A stretch of 64,000 nucleotides of DNA from Chryseobacterium sp. Leaf394 (GTDB lineage: Bacteria > Bacteroidota > Bacteroidia > Flavobacteriales > Weeksellaceae): assembly GCF_001424105.1 (NCBI RefSeq), contig NZ_LMQH01000011.1, positions 1,732,256 through 1,796,255 on the forward strand, given 5' to 3'. Position numbers and translations under genes: made by a program. Position 1 is the stretch's first letter; every line of letters starts with the position of its first letter. This document shows positions 8,585-16,617 of the stretch, one piece after another. The notes under the pieces are model-generated. The model saw only the letters and a program-made list of their open reading frames with translations, was not told the origin of the DNA and searched no databases.

Positions 8585-9475
8585 ATGAAAAAACTGCTTT
8601 TACTTTTAATAATCCTGACATTCAATTTTTCAGCGCAAGCTGAATGTAGCTTTTCAGGTATTAATGTTTGGCCGACTCAACAAAACATTGCACCCAATTC
8701 AATTTTTATCATAGAAGGATATGCGGAGTCTCAAGAATTGATCTTACAGCTTAATAAGAAGAATAAAATTTATTTAAATGGAAATTCAGAAAGAGTTCCC
8801 ATAAAGGTTTTGCGAATTTTAAAAGGTCAGTATGGGCTTACACAGGCAATTTTACAGCCGGAAAGAGAACTACAAACCGGAAAAACGTATGAGCTTCAAA
8901 TTGACGGTCTTGGAGAGTTTGAGAAACAGGACTATACAGTTGCAAAATGGACAGTCAGTTCAAAAAAAGATCTCGACAAACCTGTTTGGGACTGTTTACC
9001 GTCTTACAAAAACAGAACTTTCAGAGCGTTGGGATGTGGCCCAGAAAGGTTCATAAACTTTTGTGGCATATTGAAAGACAACTCCCCCACTTTAATTTAC
9101 GCCAAAGTTTTCAACAGAAAAAACAAAACACAGTCTGACTATTTTTTAACAGTTGAAGGTCAAAATATTTCAATTGGACATGATATGTGCAGCGGAGCAT
9201 TCGCTTTTCATGAAGACACTGAGTACGAAGTTCAGTTTGGTTTGATGGATGCCAGTGGGAATGAAAATATGGAATTAACTGAACCAGTTAAATTTACAGG
9301 TCCGACAGAAAAAGATGAATCTGACAGTGAACCCGTCTGCAACTGCACTACAAAGTCAGCAGTAAGTGCAAAAGCAGACAGCAAATCAAACCTTTTAATT
9401 TACTCAATTTTGGGAGGAGTGATAGCTGCTATTGGTATAATAATATATCTGAAACAAAAAAGGGCTGTCAGCTAA
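8585..9475 (+). CDS. Exported protein with C-terminal membrane anchor
   Basis: Unknown function. The 296-residue protein has a signal peptide at 1-20 (ending FSAQAE) and a soluble region of about 235 residues with several cysteines, rich in beta-strand-like sequence. A single transmembrane helix near residues 270-290 (LIYSILGGVIAAIGIIIYL) is followed by Lys/Arg, giving a type I topology with the main domain in the periplasm. A CNCTTKS segment precedes the helix. The repeated Ig-like phrasing suggests a beta-sandwich fold, which is only an impression. Confidence 0.75.
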   Translation: MKKLLLLLIILTFNFSAQAECSFSGINVWPTQQNIAPNSIFIIEGYAESQELILQLNKKNKIYLNGNSERVPIKVLRILKGQYGLTQAILQPERELQTGKTYELQIDGLGEFEKQDYTVAKWTVSSKKDLDKPVWDCLPSYKNRTFRALGCGPERFINFCGILKDNSPTLIYAKVFNRKNKTQSDYFLTVEGQNISIGHDMCSGAFAFHEDTEYEVQFGLMDASGNENMELTEPVKFTGPTEKDESDSEPVCNCTTKSAVSAKADSKSNLLIYSILGGVIAAIGIIIYLKQKRAVS

Positions 9476-9532
9476 AAAGGGTTTTCAGAGTCAGAGCTGA
9501 CTTACTTATATTAATACAGAAATGAATTGCTC

Positions 9533-9919
9533 ATGAAAACCAAATCACAAAACTTTAATTACAGCGATTTTGAAGCAGTAAAAAATATTGCGCTCACTTT
9601 CCCGGGAACTGAAGAAAGCACGTCGCACGAGGGCACGCCTTCAGTAAAAGTACGTGGTAAACTGATGTGCAGACTTCACGACAGCGGAGAATTTATTCCG
9701 ATACGGCTTGATTTTGAATTCAGAGACAGGTATTTGGAAACCTATCCTGAAATTTTTCATGTACCTGATCATTTTAAAAATTACCCTTACATCTGTATGT
9801 GGATTAGTAATCACAATCAAAAATTAATCACTGAAGTTCTTGAACTGAGCTGGAGAGGTCTTGCCACTAAAAGACAAATAAAGGAATATGATGAAAATAA
9901 ATTGGCAAATGGATCGTAA
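9533..9919 (+). CDS. MmcQ/YjbR family protein
   Basis: A 128-residue protein of the MmcQ/YjbR-like family (CyaY-like fold, often called DNA-binding; the biochemical role is poorly defined). Diagnostic features are the opening FEAVKNIALTFPGTEESTSHEGTP, the KVRGKLMCRL strand and the closing LELSWRGLATKRQIKEYD. I start at the ATG at 9533 in preference to a TTG two codons upstream. It appears to stand alone. Confidence 0.85.
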   Translation: MKTKSQNFNYSDFEAVKNIALTFPGTEESTSHEGTPSVKVRGKLMCRLHDSGEFIPIRLDFEFRDRYLETYPEIFHVPDHFKNYPYICMWISNHNQKLITEVLELSWRGLATKRQIKEYDENKLANGS

Positions 9920-10034
9920 AGTGACCAAACATTATCCAAACTTATATTTACTAATTTTATCTCAATGCTTTTCAGTGAAAATCATTGTTAGTCAGAATTT
10001 TTAAAAAATCTGTCATTAAGTTCAGAACAAACAA

Positions 10035-10058
10035 ATCCTGAGAAAAAAATCTCAGGAT
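10035..10058 (-). terminator. Terminator after the first barrel gene
   Basis: A perfect 9-bp stem (10035-10043 with 10050-10058) with a 6-nt A loop, about 25 nt past the stop codon of the barrel gene at 10083. The stem sequence is the same as in the terminator at 10766-10788. Confidence 0.8.
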
Positions 10059-10082
10059 CAATTTAATAAAGATATTTAATGG

Positions 10083-10730
10083 CTATTTATCTGTTTTCTC
10101 AGCTTTTGATTTAATGAAATAAGAAAACCCTACATTGACGCCAAAGTTGTTTGTTGATGTTTTGTATTCAACATTTGAGTAGGTGTCTTTAGTGTAAAAC
10201 TGATCAAATCCAAGACCTAAATTCAGCCCTAAAGATTGTGTTGCCATGTAAGTAACTCCACCTTTCACCTTCCAAGCCAGACCATCTGTAACTGTTTCAG
10301 TTTCAAATAAAAGTAAGGGATCAATTGATGAACTATCAAAATCATATTTTAATTTATTGGTCGAGTAACCAATACCGGCACCTAAAAAAGGGATAAACTT
10401 ACTGCCTGTTTTGAAATAATAGGTTGCTGTAGGCATCACAGAAAATGAAGAGACGGTGGTTTTATTTGAATTCTCTTTTGTTGAAATACTGTTAAAACCC
10501 AAATCGATACCGACTGCCAAGCCATCAGTAACAAAATACCCAACCGACGGCGTTACTGAAAATGAACTTGTTTTAACTTCACCATATTTAACTCCCTGTA
10601 CCTTTGTAAAAGAATTGGTATTGTTGAAACCCAAACCAGTATTTCCACTGATCACCCAGTCTCCTTTTGTCATTTGTGCATCAGCAAATCCTAGAATAAG
10701 CATTGCGCTTACTGTTAATAATTTTTTCAT
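10083..10730 (-). CDS. Outer-membrane beta-barrel protein (first of six)
   Basis: A 215-residue precursor with a signal peptide at 1-18 (ending GFADAQ), then alternating amphipathic strands with frequent Gly and aromatic residues. A typical strand is TATYYFKTGSKFIPFLGAGIGYS. The final segment FGVNVGFSYFIKS is a plausible C-terminal barrel strand, followed by a short charged tail. This fits the small OmpA/OmpX-like barrel families (porin_2/OMP_b-brl). It is most like its neighbour at 10814; both have long loops and similar WVISGNTGLGF/YLSGSVGYS openings. Substrate and role are unknown. Confidence 0.85.
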   Translation of the reverse strand: MKKLLTVSAMLILGFADAQMTKGDWVISGNTGLGFNNTNSFTKVQGVKYGEVKTSSFSVTPSVGYFVTDGLAVGIDLGFNSISTKENSNKTTVSSFSVMPTATYYFKTGSKFIPFLGAGIGYSTNKLKYDFDSSSIDPLLLFETETVTDGLAWKVKGGVTYMATQSLGLNLGLGFDQFYTKDTYSNVEYKTSTNNFGVNVGFSYFIKSKAEKTDK

Positions 10731-10757
10731 AGTTTATTGATTTAAAACAGCGAAAGT

Positions 10758-10788
10758 AAAAAAAAATCCTGAGAAAAAATCTCAGGAT
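10758..10788 (-). terminator. Terminator after the second barrel gene
   Basis: A perfect 9-bp stem (10766-10774 with 10780-10788), followed on the minus strand by a long T-tract. It separates this unit from the next barrel gene downstream and is almost a copy of the hairpin at 10035. Confidence 0.9.
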
Positions 10789-10813
10789 CTATAATTTATA
10801 AAAGGTTTGCTAA

Positions 10814-11491
10814 TTAGTTAGCTTTACCGAATACATATTTAACACCGATTGTTACAGCAGTTAAATCTAAACCGAAGTTATAGTTGTTTGTAGCAACACC
10901 ACCTTTTGGTTTGATATTGCTGTATCCAAACTCACCGATTGTAGCTTCGATAGTCCAGTTTTTGTTTAAGAAATAATCTAAGCCTGGCTTAATGTTTACA
11001 CCGATACCTGTAGCTTTGCCTTCAGAAGAAGTAGAAACAGTAGTTACTGTGCTTGCAGTAGTAGTAACAGTAGTAGTTTCATCTTCAGCTTTTGCAAAAG
11101 CCATCGGTACAGCTAACTGACCGAAGAAATATAATTTGTCAGATAAAGTCCAGTATTTTCTTGCGAAAGGCTCGATAACGAAAGCAGGAGTTCTTACTTC
11201 GTTAGTTGTAACAATAGTTGCAGGACCAAAAGTTGCAGTAGAAATGTTAGTATCCTTAGTTGTAACAAAACCAGCACCTAAACCTACAGCAAAGTTATCA
11301 GCAACAAAGAAGCCAGCTGTTGGAAGCACGTTGAAAGACTCAAATTTATCGTTTCCGTTGTTTTCTTCTGTTTGAGAATAACCAACTGAACCTGATAAAT
11401 ATACCGTTCCTTTAGCGATTGGAGCAGGAGTTGTCTGAGCGTTTCCTAAACCGAAAAGTGCGATTGCACTAGCCATTAATAATTTTTTCAT
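10814..11491 (-). CDS. Outer-membrane beta-barrel protein (second of six)
   Basis: A 225-residue precursor. I choose the ATG at 11491 (MKKLLMASAIALFGLGNAQ, a good signal peptide) over an upstream in-frame ATG at 11542 because only the internal start gives a proper signal sequence. A TACATTTG box at 11519-11526 also lies upstream of 11491 and would be inside the longer version. The mature part alternates hydrophobic and polar residues, has a Thr-rich loop in the middle (about 145-165) and ends with a strand finishing IGVKYVFGKAN. The terminal residues differ from the usual aromatic ending. The role is unknown. Confidence 0.85.
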   Translation of the reverse strand: MKKLLMASAIALFGLGNAQTTPAPIAKGTVYLSGSVGYSQTEENNGNDKFESFNVLPTAGFFVADNFAVGLGAGFVTTKDTNISTATFGPATIVTTNEVRTPAFVIEPFARKYWTLSDKLYFFGQLAVPMAFAKAEDETTTVTTTASTVTTVSTSSEGKATGIGVNIKPGLDYFLNKNWTIEATIGEFGYSNIKPKGGVATNNYNFGLDLTAVTIGVKYVFGKAN

Positions 11492-11518
11492 TTTGAATAA
11501 TTTTATACTTTCTTGGTG

Positions 11519-11526
11519 CAAATGTA
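11519..11526 (-). promoter_or_regulatory. -7 box of the second barrel gene
   Basis: TACATTTG on the minus strand, 27 nt before the ATG at 11491. No well-placed -33 element was seen. Confidence 0.45.
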
Positions 11527-11647
11527 TAGTGACAATTTTCAAAATTAAAATTTGTTAATATGATTGATATCACCCGTTAACATTGAGTTTTTATAACAAA
11601 AATTCGCACCGCGAGGAGATAAGTTTAATATCGGCAAGTATATCAAA

Positions 11648-11680
11648 AAAAAATTCCGATTTTGCAACCGGAAAAAAAAT
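11648..11680 (-). terminator. Probable terminator of the third barrel gene
   Basis: A short stem (ttccg at 11654-11658 with cggaa at 11669-11673) flanked by A and T runs on both sides, just past the stop codon at 11701. It is weaker than the others. Confidence 0.5.
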
Positions 11681-11700
11681 ATTGTTGATTTTTTATCAAT

Positions 11701-12207
11701 TTACTTTAGGAAGAAATTTACACCAAGATTAATGGCTCCGAAATTAGAGTCTATTCTTCTGTCTCTTCTCTCCCAGTCTCCCCTTTCGCTTCCAATATTC
11801 TGGTATCCCAAATACAGTTCTGCTTTAGGAAGCTGGAAACCTACTTTAGGATAAACATACAGACCGCTGTTGATACCATCTTTTGTTGAAATAGCACCAC
11901 CCAGATCCAATCCCACAAAAAGCGGAAGTCCGTTGAATCTGTATTTTCCTGAGGCTGCCAACGGAATAAATCCGAAATCATCCCATCTGTCTTTCCCGAA
12001 AAAATGAGAATATCCTGAAGCAATACCTACATCCAGACCTTTCATAACGGTCCACATATAAGCCGCATCAACTCCCAGTGTAAAAGCTGCAACTTCAGAA
12101 GCGTCCCCTACCGGAGCACCGATGTGACCTCCAAGTTTAAAACCTGCCTGAGCGTTTGCAAAATTTCCAAATAAGGCAAAAGCACCTAATAGAATTAACT
12201 TTTTCAT
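11701..12207 (-). CDS. Outer-membrane beta-barrel protein (third of six)
   Basis: A 168-residue precursor with signal peptide MKKLILLGAFALFGNFANAQ. The mature part opens GFKLGGHIGAPVGD and ends INLGVNFFLK, a barrel-type C-terminal strand. The motif AAYMWTVMKGLDVGIASGYSHFFGKD matches the corresponding part of the next gene (VAYTWALSDNFELGATTGYSYYFGKE), so these two are paralogues. With about 150 mature residues, an eight-stranded barrel is likely. No specific function can be assigned. Confidence 0.88.
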   Translation of the reverse strand: MKKLILLGAFALFGNFANAQAGFKLGGHIGAPVGDASEVAAFTLGVDAAYMWTVMKGLDVGIASGYSHFFGKDRWDDFGFIPLAASGKYRFNGLPLFVGLDLGGAISTKDGINSGLYVYPKVGFQLPKAELYLGYQNIGSERGDWERRDRRIDSNFGAINLGVNFFLK

Positions 12208-12263
12208 TTTTCTTTAGTTTAAATTATTTAATAATGCCTACCACACAGCAAATCCGATGCCGC

Positions 12264-12295
12264 ACAAAAAAAGCAGAGCATAAAAAATGCTCTGC
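12264..12295 (-). terminator. Terminator of the fourth barrel gene
   Basis: A perfect 9-bp stem (12273-12281 with 12287-12295), then a T-tract on the minus strand, about 30 nt past the stop codon. Confidence 0.9.
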
Positions 12296-12323
12296 CATAT
12301 TCTACAAATTTGTAGTTAATTAC

Positions 12324-12842
12324 TTAAAATTTGATTGCGTAACCAATGTTAACTGAACTTAACTCTGTACCTTCTTTACTGATACCTTTGTAACTTGCGT
12401 AAACTGTATGTTTTTCTGCAAAAGTGTATCCTATTTTCGGCTGATAGTAAAAGCCTCCACCATCAGCATCTCCTGTAAGGAATGCATAGCCTAAATCTGC
12501 TCCAAGATTAAAACCTCCGTCAAAGTTGTACTGTGCCGTTGCAGCTACCGGAATAGATCCGATATTAAATTTATAAGACTGAGCAGGAATAGAAATTGGT
12601 CCCATAGAAATTCCTGGAACAGTAAATTCTTTACCAAAATAATAAGAATATCCGGTTGTTGCACCCAATTCAAAATTATCAGACAGTGCCCAGGTATAAG
12701 CTACATCTACTCCTGCATTGAATGAATATCCGTCATTGAAAGGTAAGCCCGCATGAACACCGACTTTAAATCCATTCTCTTGTGCATTGGCAGCTGTAGT
12801 TCCCAGGATCACAAATGATGCGATAAGTAATAGTTTTTTCAT
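12324..12842 (-). CDS. Outer-membrane beta-barrel protein (fourth of six)
   Basis: A 172-residue precursor whose signal peptide MKKLLLIASFVILGTTAANAQ is almost identical to that of the next gene, even at the DNA level. The mature protein is a paralogue of the gene at 11701 (GFKVGVHAGLPFNDGYSFNAGVDVAYTWAL) and ends VNIGYAIKF with a terminal Phe, the standard barrel-assembly signal. It has its own promoter (12867-12897) and terminator, so it is expressed as a single-gene unit. Confidence 0.88.
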   Translation of the reverse strand: MKKLLLIASFVILGTTAANAQENGFKVGVHAGLPFNDGYSFNAGVDVAYTWALSDNFELGATTGYSYYFGKEFTVPGISMGPISIPAQSYKFNIGSIPVAATAQYNFDGGFNLGADLGYAFLTGDADGGGFYYQPKIGYTFAEKHTVYASYKGISKEGTELSSVNIGYAIKF

Positions 12843-12866
12843 TTTTATAGTTTAATTAAGTCTGCT

Positions 12867-12897
12867 CAAATATATCACAATTTCAAGAACTGACAAA
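12867..12897 (-). promoter_or_regulatory. Promoter of the fourth barrel gene
   Basis: Minus strand TTTG (12894-12897), a 19-nt spacer, then TATATTTG (12867-12874). Spacer bases are nearly the same as in the promoters at 13711 and 14582, suggesting a shared ancestor or shared regulation. Confidence 0.8.
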
Positions 12898-12970
12898 TGA
12901 TTTTTTGGGGGACTTCAGGTCTGACTTGTATCACTCTTTTTATACTTACGAATTCTTCTTTTAAAACAAA

Positions 12971-13002
12971 AAAGAATCGCCTTTTCAGACGATTCTTTTT
13001 GT
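12971..13002 (-). terminator. Terminator of the fifth barrel gene
   Basis: An 11-bp perfect stem (12971-12981 with 12992-13002) with A/T flanks on both sides, 18 nt past the stop codon at 13020. Confidence 0.85.
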
Positions 13003-13019
13003 GTAATTTTTGATAAATA

Positions 13020-13685
13020 TTACTTACCTCCAAACTTAAATCCAACACCTATCTGGAAGAAGCTGTTTTTCAAAGTTTCGTTTCCTTCTGGATTTTTGAT
13101 CATGTTTGAAACTCCGAGATTGTATCTTGCGTCGAAGAACAATCCGTTGTTCAGTGTATATTCTGCTCCGATGAAAGGTGCAAGGTTAAGAGAATTTACT
13201 TCATCCTTGATATCTTCAGTTCCGCTTTCTGAAGCAGACTGTCCCATTCCTGAAGCTGTTACAGAATATTCTGCTTCAGCCATTGTTACGATACCAACAT
13301 TTAAACCTAATCCGAATGCAAGATTTTCTGTAGCGAAATATTTTGCACTTACAGGAATCTGTACCATTCCGAATTTAATTTCAGACTTTGCAGTGGCGTT
13401 TACAGTTACTCCCATTTCTGTTACAGTGAAAGATTCTTCCTGCTTACCTCCAAGCGGTGAATACAAAACTTCCCCCTGAATACCAAATTTGTCGTTGAAC
13501 TTATATTCAACAAATGCACCTGCATAGAAAGTAGATTTTGCGTCAAATTTTTCAGACTGTCCCTCACCTTTTAATTTCAGTGTAGATAACGAGTAACCTG
13601 CTTTTGGCCCGAATTTCACCGACTGTGCGTTTGCAGCTGTAGTTCCCAAGATCGCAAATGATGCGATAAGTAATAGTTTTTTCAT
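13020..13685 (-). CDS. Outer-membrane porin-family beta-barrel (fifth of six)
   Basis: A 221-residue precursor with signal peptide MKKLLLIASFAILGTTAANAQ. It belongs to the common PorT-like/outer_membrane beta-barrel family of Bacteroidota: VKFGPKAGYSLSTLKLKGE at the start, FYAGAFVEYKFNDKFGIQGEVLYSPLGGK next, a PVSAKYFATENLAFGLGLNVG strand pair, and FFQIGVGFKFGGK at the end. It is clearly paralogous to the gene at 13889 along its full length. It has its own promoter and terminator. The transported or bound substrate is unknown. Confidence 0.9.
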   Translation of the reverse strand: MKKLLLIASFAILGTTAANAQSVKFGPKAGYSLSTLKLKGEGQSEKFDAKSTFYAGAFVEYKFNDKFGIQGEVLYSPLGGKQEESFTVTEMGVTVNATAKSEIKFGMVQIPVSAKYFATENLAFGLGLNVGIVTMAEAEYSVTASGMGQSASESGTEDIKDEVNSLNLAPFIGAEYTLNNGLFFDARYNLGVSNMIKNPEGNETLKNSFFQIGVGFKFGGK

Positions 13686-13710
13686 TTTTTATAGTTAAAT
13701 AATTGCGGTT

Positions 13711-13741
13711 CAAATATATCACAATTTAAAGAACTGCCAAA
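13711..13741 (-). promoter_or_regulatory. Promoter of the fifth barrel gene
   Basis: Minus strand TTTG (13738-13741), a 19-nt spacer, then TATATTTG (13711-13718). Same layout and near-identical spacer as the neighbouring barrel promoters. Confidence 0.8.
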
Positions 13742-13838
13742 TGTTTTTTCAGTCATAAGATTCTGATTTTTATCACCTTTCATTTTATGATACCCGAGAT
13801 TTCGTATAGAGCCCATTATCACAATGTTTATAGCCAAA

Positions 13839-13868
13839 AAAAGAACCGTCTTGCGGGACGGTTCTTTT
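13839..13868 (-). terminator. Terminator of the sixth barrel gene
   Basis: A perfect 12-bp stem (13839-13850 with 13857-13868) and a 6-nt loop, 20 nt past the stop codon at 13889. Confidence 0.92.
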
Positions 13869-13888
13869 AATATTGTATCAGGCGACTT

Positions 13889-14548
13889 TTAGTTTCCTCC
13901 AAATTTGAAACCTACACCAACCTGTAAAAAGCTGTTTGTAACTTTTCCTTCACTTTTAGAAAGATCTGAAACACCGTAATTGTATCTTGCATCAAAGAAC
14001 AATCCGTTTTCAAGCATATATTCAACACCTAAGAAAGGAGCGATGTTTAATGTATTCACTTCATCCTTGATATCCACATCATCATCACCAGCTATTTCAA
14101 GACCTGGAATTCCAATACCTGCATCGATTACAGTTTTTTGCTTCGCTGATAAGATCAGGCCGAAACTAGCTCCCAAACCAACAGATAAATTTTCAGTGAT
14201 GAAATACTTTGCTGAAACAGGGATGATTAAAGTACCAAAAGTAAGTTTAGATTTCTCTCTGAAATAAAGCTGACCTTCACTTACGTTGTAGTCTTCTTTA
14301 CCCCCAAGCGGCGAGTACAGCAATTCTCCCTGGATACCAAAAGTATCACTGAATTTGTGTTCCACTAAACCTCCAACATAAAATGTATGCGAAGGATCTG
14401 TGCTTCTCGCTTCCAGATCATCCTGAGCTTCATCCACCTTAATGGTTGACAAAGAGTAACCGGCTTTCACACCAAATCTCGTTTCCTGTCCGTTTAACGC
14501 TGTAGTTCCCAGCAACCCAACGGCTGCAATCAGTAATAGTTTTTTCAT
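13889..14548 (-). CDS. Outer-membrane porin-family beta-barrel (sixth of six)
   Basis: A 219-residue precursor with signal peptide MKKLLLIAAVGLLGTTALNGQ. It is a full-length paralogue of the gene at 13020: both share KAGYSLSTIKV, a FYVGGLVEHKFSDTFGIQGELLYSPLGGK block, a PVSAKYFITENLSVGLGASFG block and a C-terminal FLQVGVGFKFGGN. Differences cluster in the predicted surface loops, as expected for barrels under external selection. It is the most upstream of the six minus-strand barrel genes and has its own promoter. Confidence 0.9.
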   Translation of the reverse strand: MKKLLLIAAVGLLGTTALNGQETRFGVKAGYSLSTIKVDEAQDDLEARSTDPSHTFYVGGLVEHKFSDTFGIQGELLYSPLGGKEDYNVSEGQLYFREKSKLTFGTLIIPVSAKYFITENLSVGLGASFGLILSAKQKTVIDAGIGIPGLEIAGDDDVDIKDEVNTLNIAPFLGVEYMLENGLFFDARYNYGVSDLSKSEGKVTNSFLQVGVGFKFGGN

Positions 14549-14581
14549 CTTTTAATAAATTTTTAACAAATTTTAAGACTC

Positions 14582-14612
14582 CAAATATATCACATTTTCA
14601 GGAACTGCCAAA
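14582..14612 (-). promoter_or_regulatory. Promoter of the sixth barrel gene
   Basis: Minus strand TTTG (14609-14612), a 19-nt spacer, then TATATTTG (14582-14589), third copy of the conserved barrel promoter. The leader before the ATG is about 30 nt. Confidence 0.8.
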
Positions 14613-14634
14613 TATTTTTAATTATTTTTCAAAA

Positions 14635-15594
14635 TTATTGTTCACTCTGCTTTTTGTCTTCCTCGTTATAAGCTAAAATAATCTTTTTAACTACAGGATG
14701 CCTCACTACATCTTCCTCTGTAAGATGCACAAAACCAATCTCTTTCACGTCTTTTAGAATTCTCATAGCTTCACGCAGACCGGACTGTTGTTTTGGCGGC
14801 AAGTCAACCTGGCTGGGATCTCCGGTGATGATGAATTTAGCATTCATACCCATCCTCGTAAGGAACATTTTCATTTGGGAACGCGTTGTGTTCTGAGCTT
14901 CATCCAGAATAACAAAGGCATCATCCAGTGTTCTCCCTCTCATAAAGGCAAGCGGTGCAACTTCTATAACTCTCTTTTCCATGAAACCTTCCAGCTTCTC
15001 GTGTGGAATCATATCACGGAGTGCGTCATAAAGCGGCTGCATATAAGGATCGAGCTTTTCTTTCAGGTCACCAGGCAAAAATCCAAGGCTTTCGCCAGCT
15101 TCCACTGCGGGTCTCGTTAAAATAATTCTTTTAACCTCCTTATTTCTCAACGCTCTCGCCGCCAATGCAACACTGGTGTAAGTTTTACCGGTTCCTGCAG
15201 GCCCGATGGCAAAAACCATATCTTTTTTATCAGTTTCCTTTACCAGTTTTTTAAGGTTGGTGGTTTTAGCCTTAATGATTTTACCGTTAACACCTTTTAC
15301 AATGATATCCTGATCGAAAACAAGTTGTTTTTCATTCTCATCTTTTAGATTAAGAATACTTTCAAGATCTTTCAGGCCGATAGAATTATTATTGGAAATA
15401 AATTTGACGATATCGTCCAGTTTTTGTTTAAATATATCTAAAGCTTCCTGATTTCCCATGGCAAAAACAGAATGGTCTCTGCCGGTAATTTTAAGAGTAG
15501 GAAAGCTTGATTTTATCAAATTGAAATATTGGTTATTCACCCCGTAGAAGATTTTCACATCGACATCTTCCAGATCATAGGTCAGTTCAAACAT
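14635..15594 (-). CDS. PhoH family ATPase
   Basis: Cytoplasmic P-loop NTPase related to the N-terminal half of superfamily I helicases, thought to act in RNA metabolism or stress. The 319-residue protein has an N-terminal region of about 110 residues and then the PhoH core. The core carries Walker A GPAGTGKT (about 131-138), Walker B VILDEAQNTT and the motif III-like FIITGDPSQVDLP. Full length and intact. It is not the two-domain PhoH2 toxin type, since no PIN domain is present. It stands alone and is divergent from the DUF62 gene. Confidence 0.95.
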   Translation of the reverse strand: MFELTYDLEDVDVKIFYGVNNQYFNLIKSSFPTLKITGRDHSVFAMGNQEALDIFKQKLDDIVKFISNNNSIGLKDLESILNLKDENEKQLVFDQDIIVKGVNGKIIKAKTTNLKKLVKETDKKDMVFAIGPAGTGKTYTSVALAARALRNKEVKRIILTRPAVEAGESLGFLPGDLKEKLDPYMQPLYDALRDMIPHEKLEGFMEKRVIEVAPLAFMRGRTLDDAFVILDEAQNTTRSQMKMFLTRMGMNAKFIITGDPSQVDLPPKQQSGLREAMRILKDVKEIGFVHLTEEDVVRHPVVKKIILAYNEEDKKQSEQ

Positions 15595-15665
15595 GCAAAT
15601 AGTTTATTTTATAATTTTTAAAGTTAAATTATTTTTTCTAAAATTATCCAAATACTTTTCCACAA

Positions 15666-15701
15666 TTTGGGCATCTGTTTTTTAATTTTTAAATATCTTT
15701 G
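15666..15701 (+). promoter_or_regulatory. Promoter of the DUF62/SAM hydrolase gene
   Basis: TTTG at 15666-15669 and TATCTTTG at 15694-15701, with a 24-nt spacer. It lies inside a longer in-frame extension of the gene and so supports the start at 15727. Confidence 0.65.
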
Positions 15702-15726
15702 CGTTTCGCATTTCTACGCTTTTCTC

Positions 15727-16554
15727 ATGTCTATTATTACGCTTACCTCAGATTTCGGAACTTTAGATTACAGGGTTGCAGCCATCAAAGGCAGCATTCT
15801 TTCGCTGAACCGTGAAGTAAATATTACAGACATTACGCACGGCATACAGGCATTTAATCTGGTGCAGACTTCCCATATTGTAAGAAATGCCTACAAATTT
15901 TTCCCGAAAGGCAGCATTCATATTATAGCTACTGACAGCTTTTATCACAAATCCAGGAGAAATATCCTGTACAAAGCCGACGGATCATACTTTATTGCTG
16001 CTGACAATGGTGTTTTAAGCCTGATTTTTTTCGACATTAAACCGGAAGCAATCTACGAAATCACCCTCAACAACAGATTTGATGATGTTGTAAGCTTTAC
16101 TTCCACTGATGTTTTCGTTCCTGTAGCTGTACATTTGGCGAACGGCGGACTCCCGGAAGTGATCGGCAGAAAAATAGATTCCGCAAAACAACTTTCATTT
16201 CCTAAGCCTGTTTATAATGAATCTGAAAAAATAATGGTCGGTGAAGTGACTTATATTGATAATTTCGGAAATATAATCTCAAATATCAACAGAGAGTTTT
16301 TTGAAACAATAGGTCGTGGTCAGGAGAATTTTACCATCAAATTCAGAAATCTGAGCCTGTCCAAAATATTTTCAACCCATACCGAACTGGTTTCCGACTG
16401 GGAGCGCGAAACAGAGTACCACGGGCAGTCTGCAGCTATTTTCAATGACAGTGATCTGTTGGAACTTACCATTTACAAAGGCAGTAAAAAGAACGGGGCA
16501 AAAAGTCTCTTCGGATTGAATGTGGGAGAAAAAATATTCATTCAGTTTTCATAA
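15727..16554 (+). CDS. SAM hydroxide adenosyltransferase (DUF62 family)
   Basis: Members hydrolyse S-adenosylmethionine to adenosine and methionine using an activated hydroxide. They share the fold of the fluorinase and chlorinase. The 275-residue protein starts with IITLTSDFGTLDYRVAAIKGSIL, containing the conserved Asp of the active site. The central VVDPGVG-type region is replaced by HIIATDSFY and later YFIAADNGVLSL, and TSTDVFVPVAVHLANG follows. The C-terminal barrel domain has the VTYIDNFGNIISNI motif. The long loop typical of fluorinases is not evident, so halogenation is not expected. Start chosen at the ATG after the promoter. Confidence 0.85.
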   Translation: MSIITLTSDFGTLDYRVAAIKGSILSLNREVNITDITHGIQAFNLVQTSHIVRNAYKFFPKGSIHIIATDSFYHKSRRNILYKADGSYFIAADNGVLSLIFFDIKPEAIYEITLNNRFDDVVSFTSTDVFVPVAVHLANGGLPEVIGRKIDSAKQLSFPKPVYNESEKIMVGEVTYIDNFGNIISNINREFFETIGRGQENFTIKFRNLSLSKIFSTHTELVSDWERETEYHGQSAAIFNDSDLLELTIYKGSKKNGAKSLFGLNVGEKIFIQFS

Positions 16555-16589
16555 AATTATACATTTCGTAAAAAAACCGATTTTTTTTA

Positions 16590-16597
16590 TATATTTG
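16590..16597 (+). promoter_or_regulatory. -7 box of the E2 gene
   Basis: TATATTTG, 20 nt before the ATG at 16618. The -33 element is not clear. Confidence 0.5.
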
Positions 16598-16617
16598 TCA
16601 AAATCTAAAATTTAAAA

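Noticed and set aside
15727-16554. Fluorinase or chlorinase
   Set aside because: The fold family is shared, but the halogenase-specific insertion is not evident and the common family members hydrolyse SAM. No organohalogen genes are nearby.
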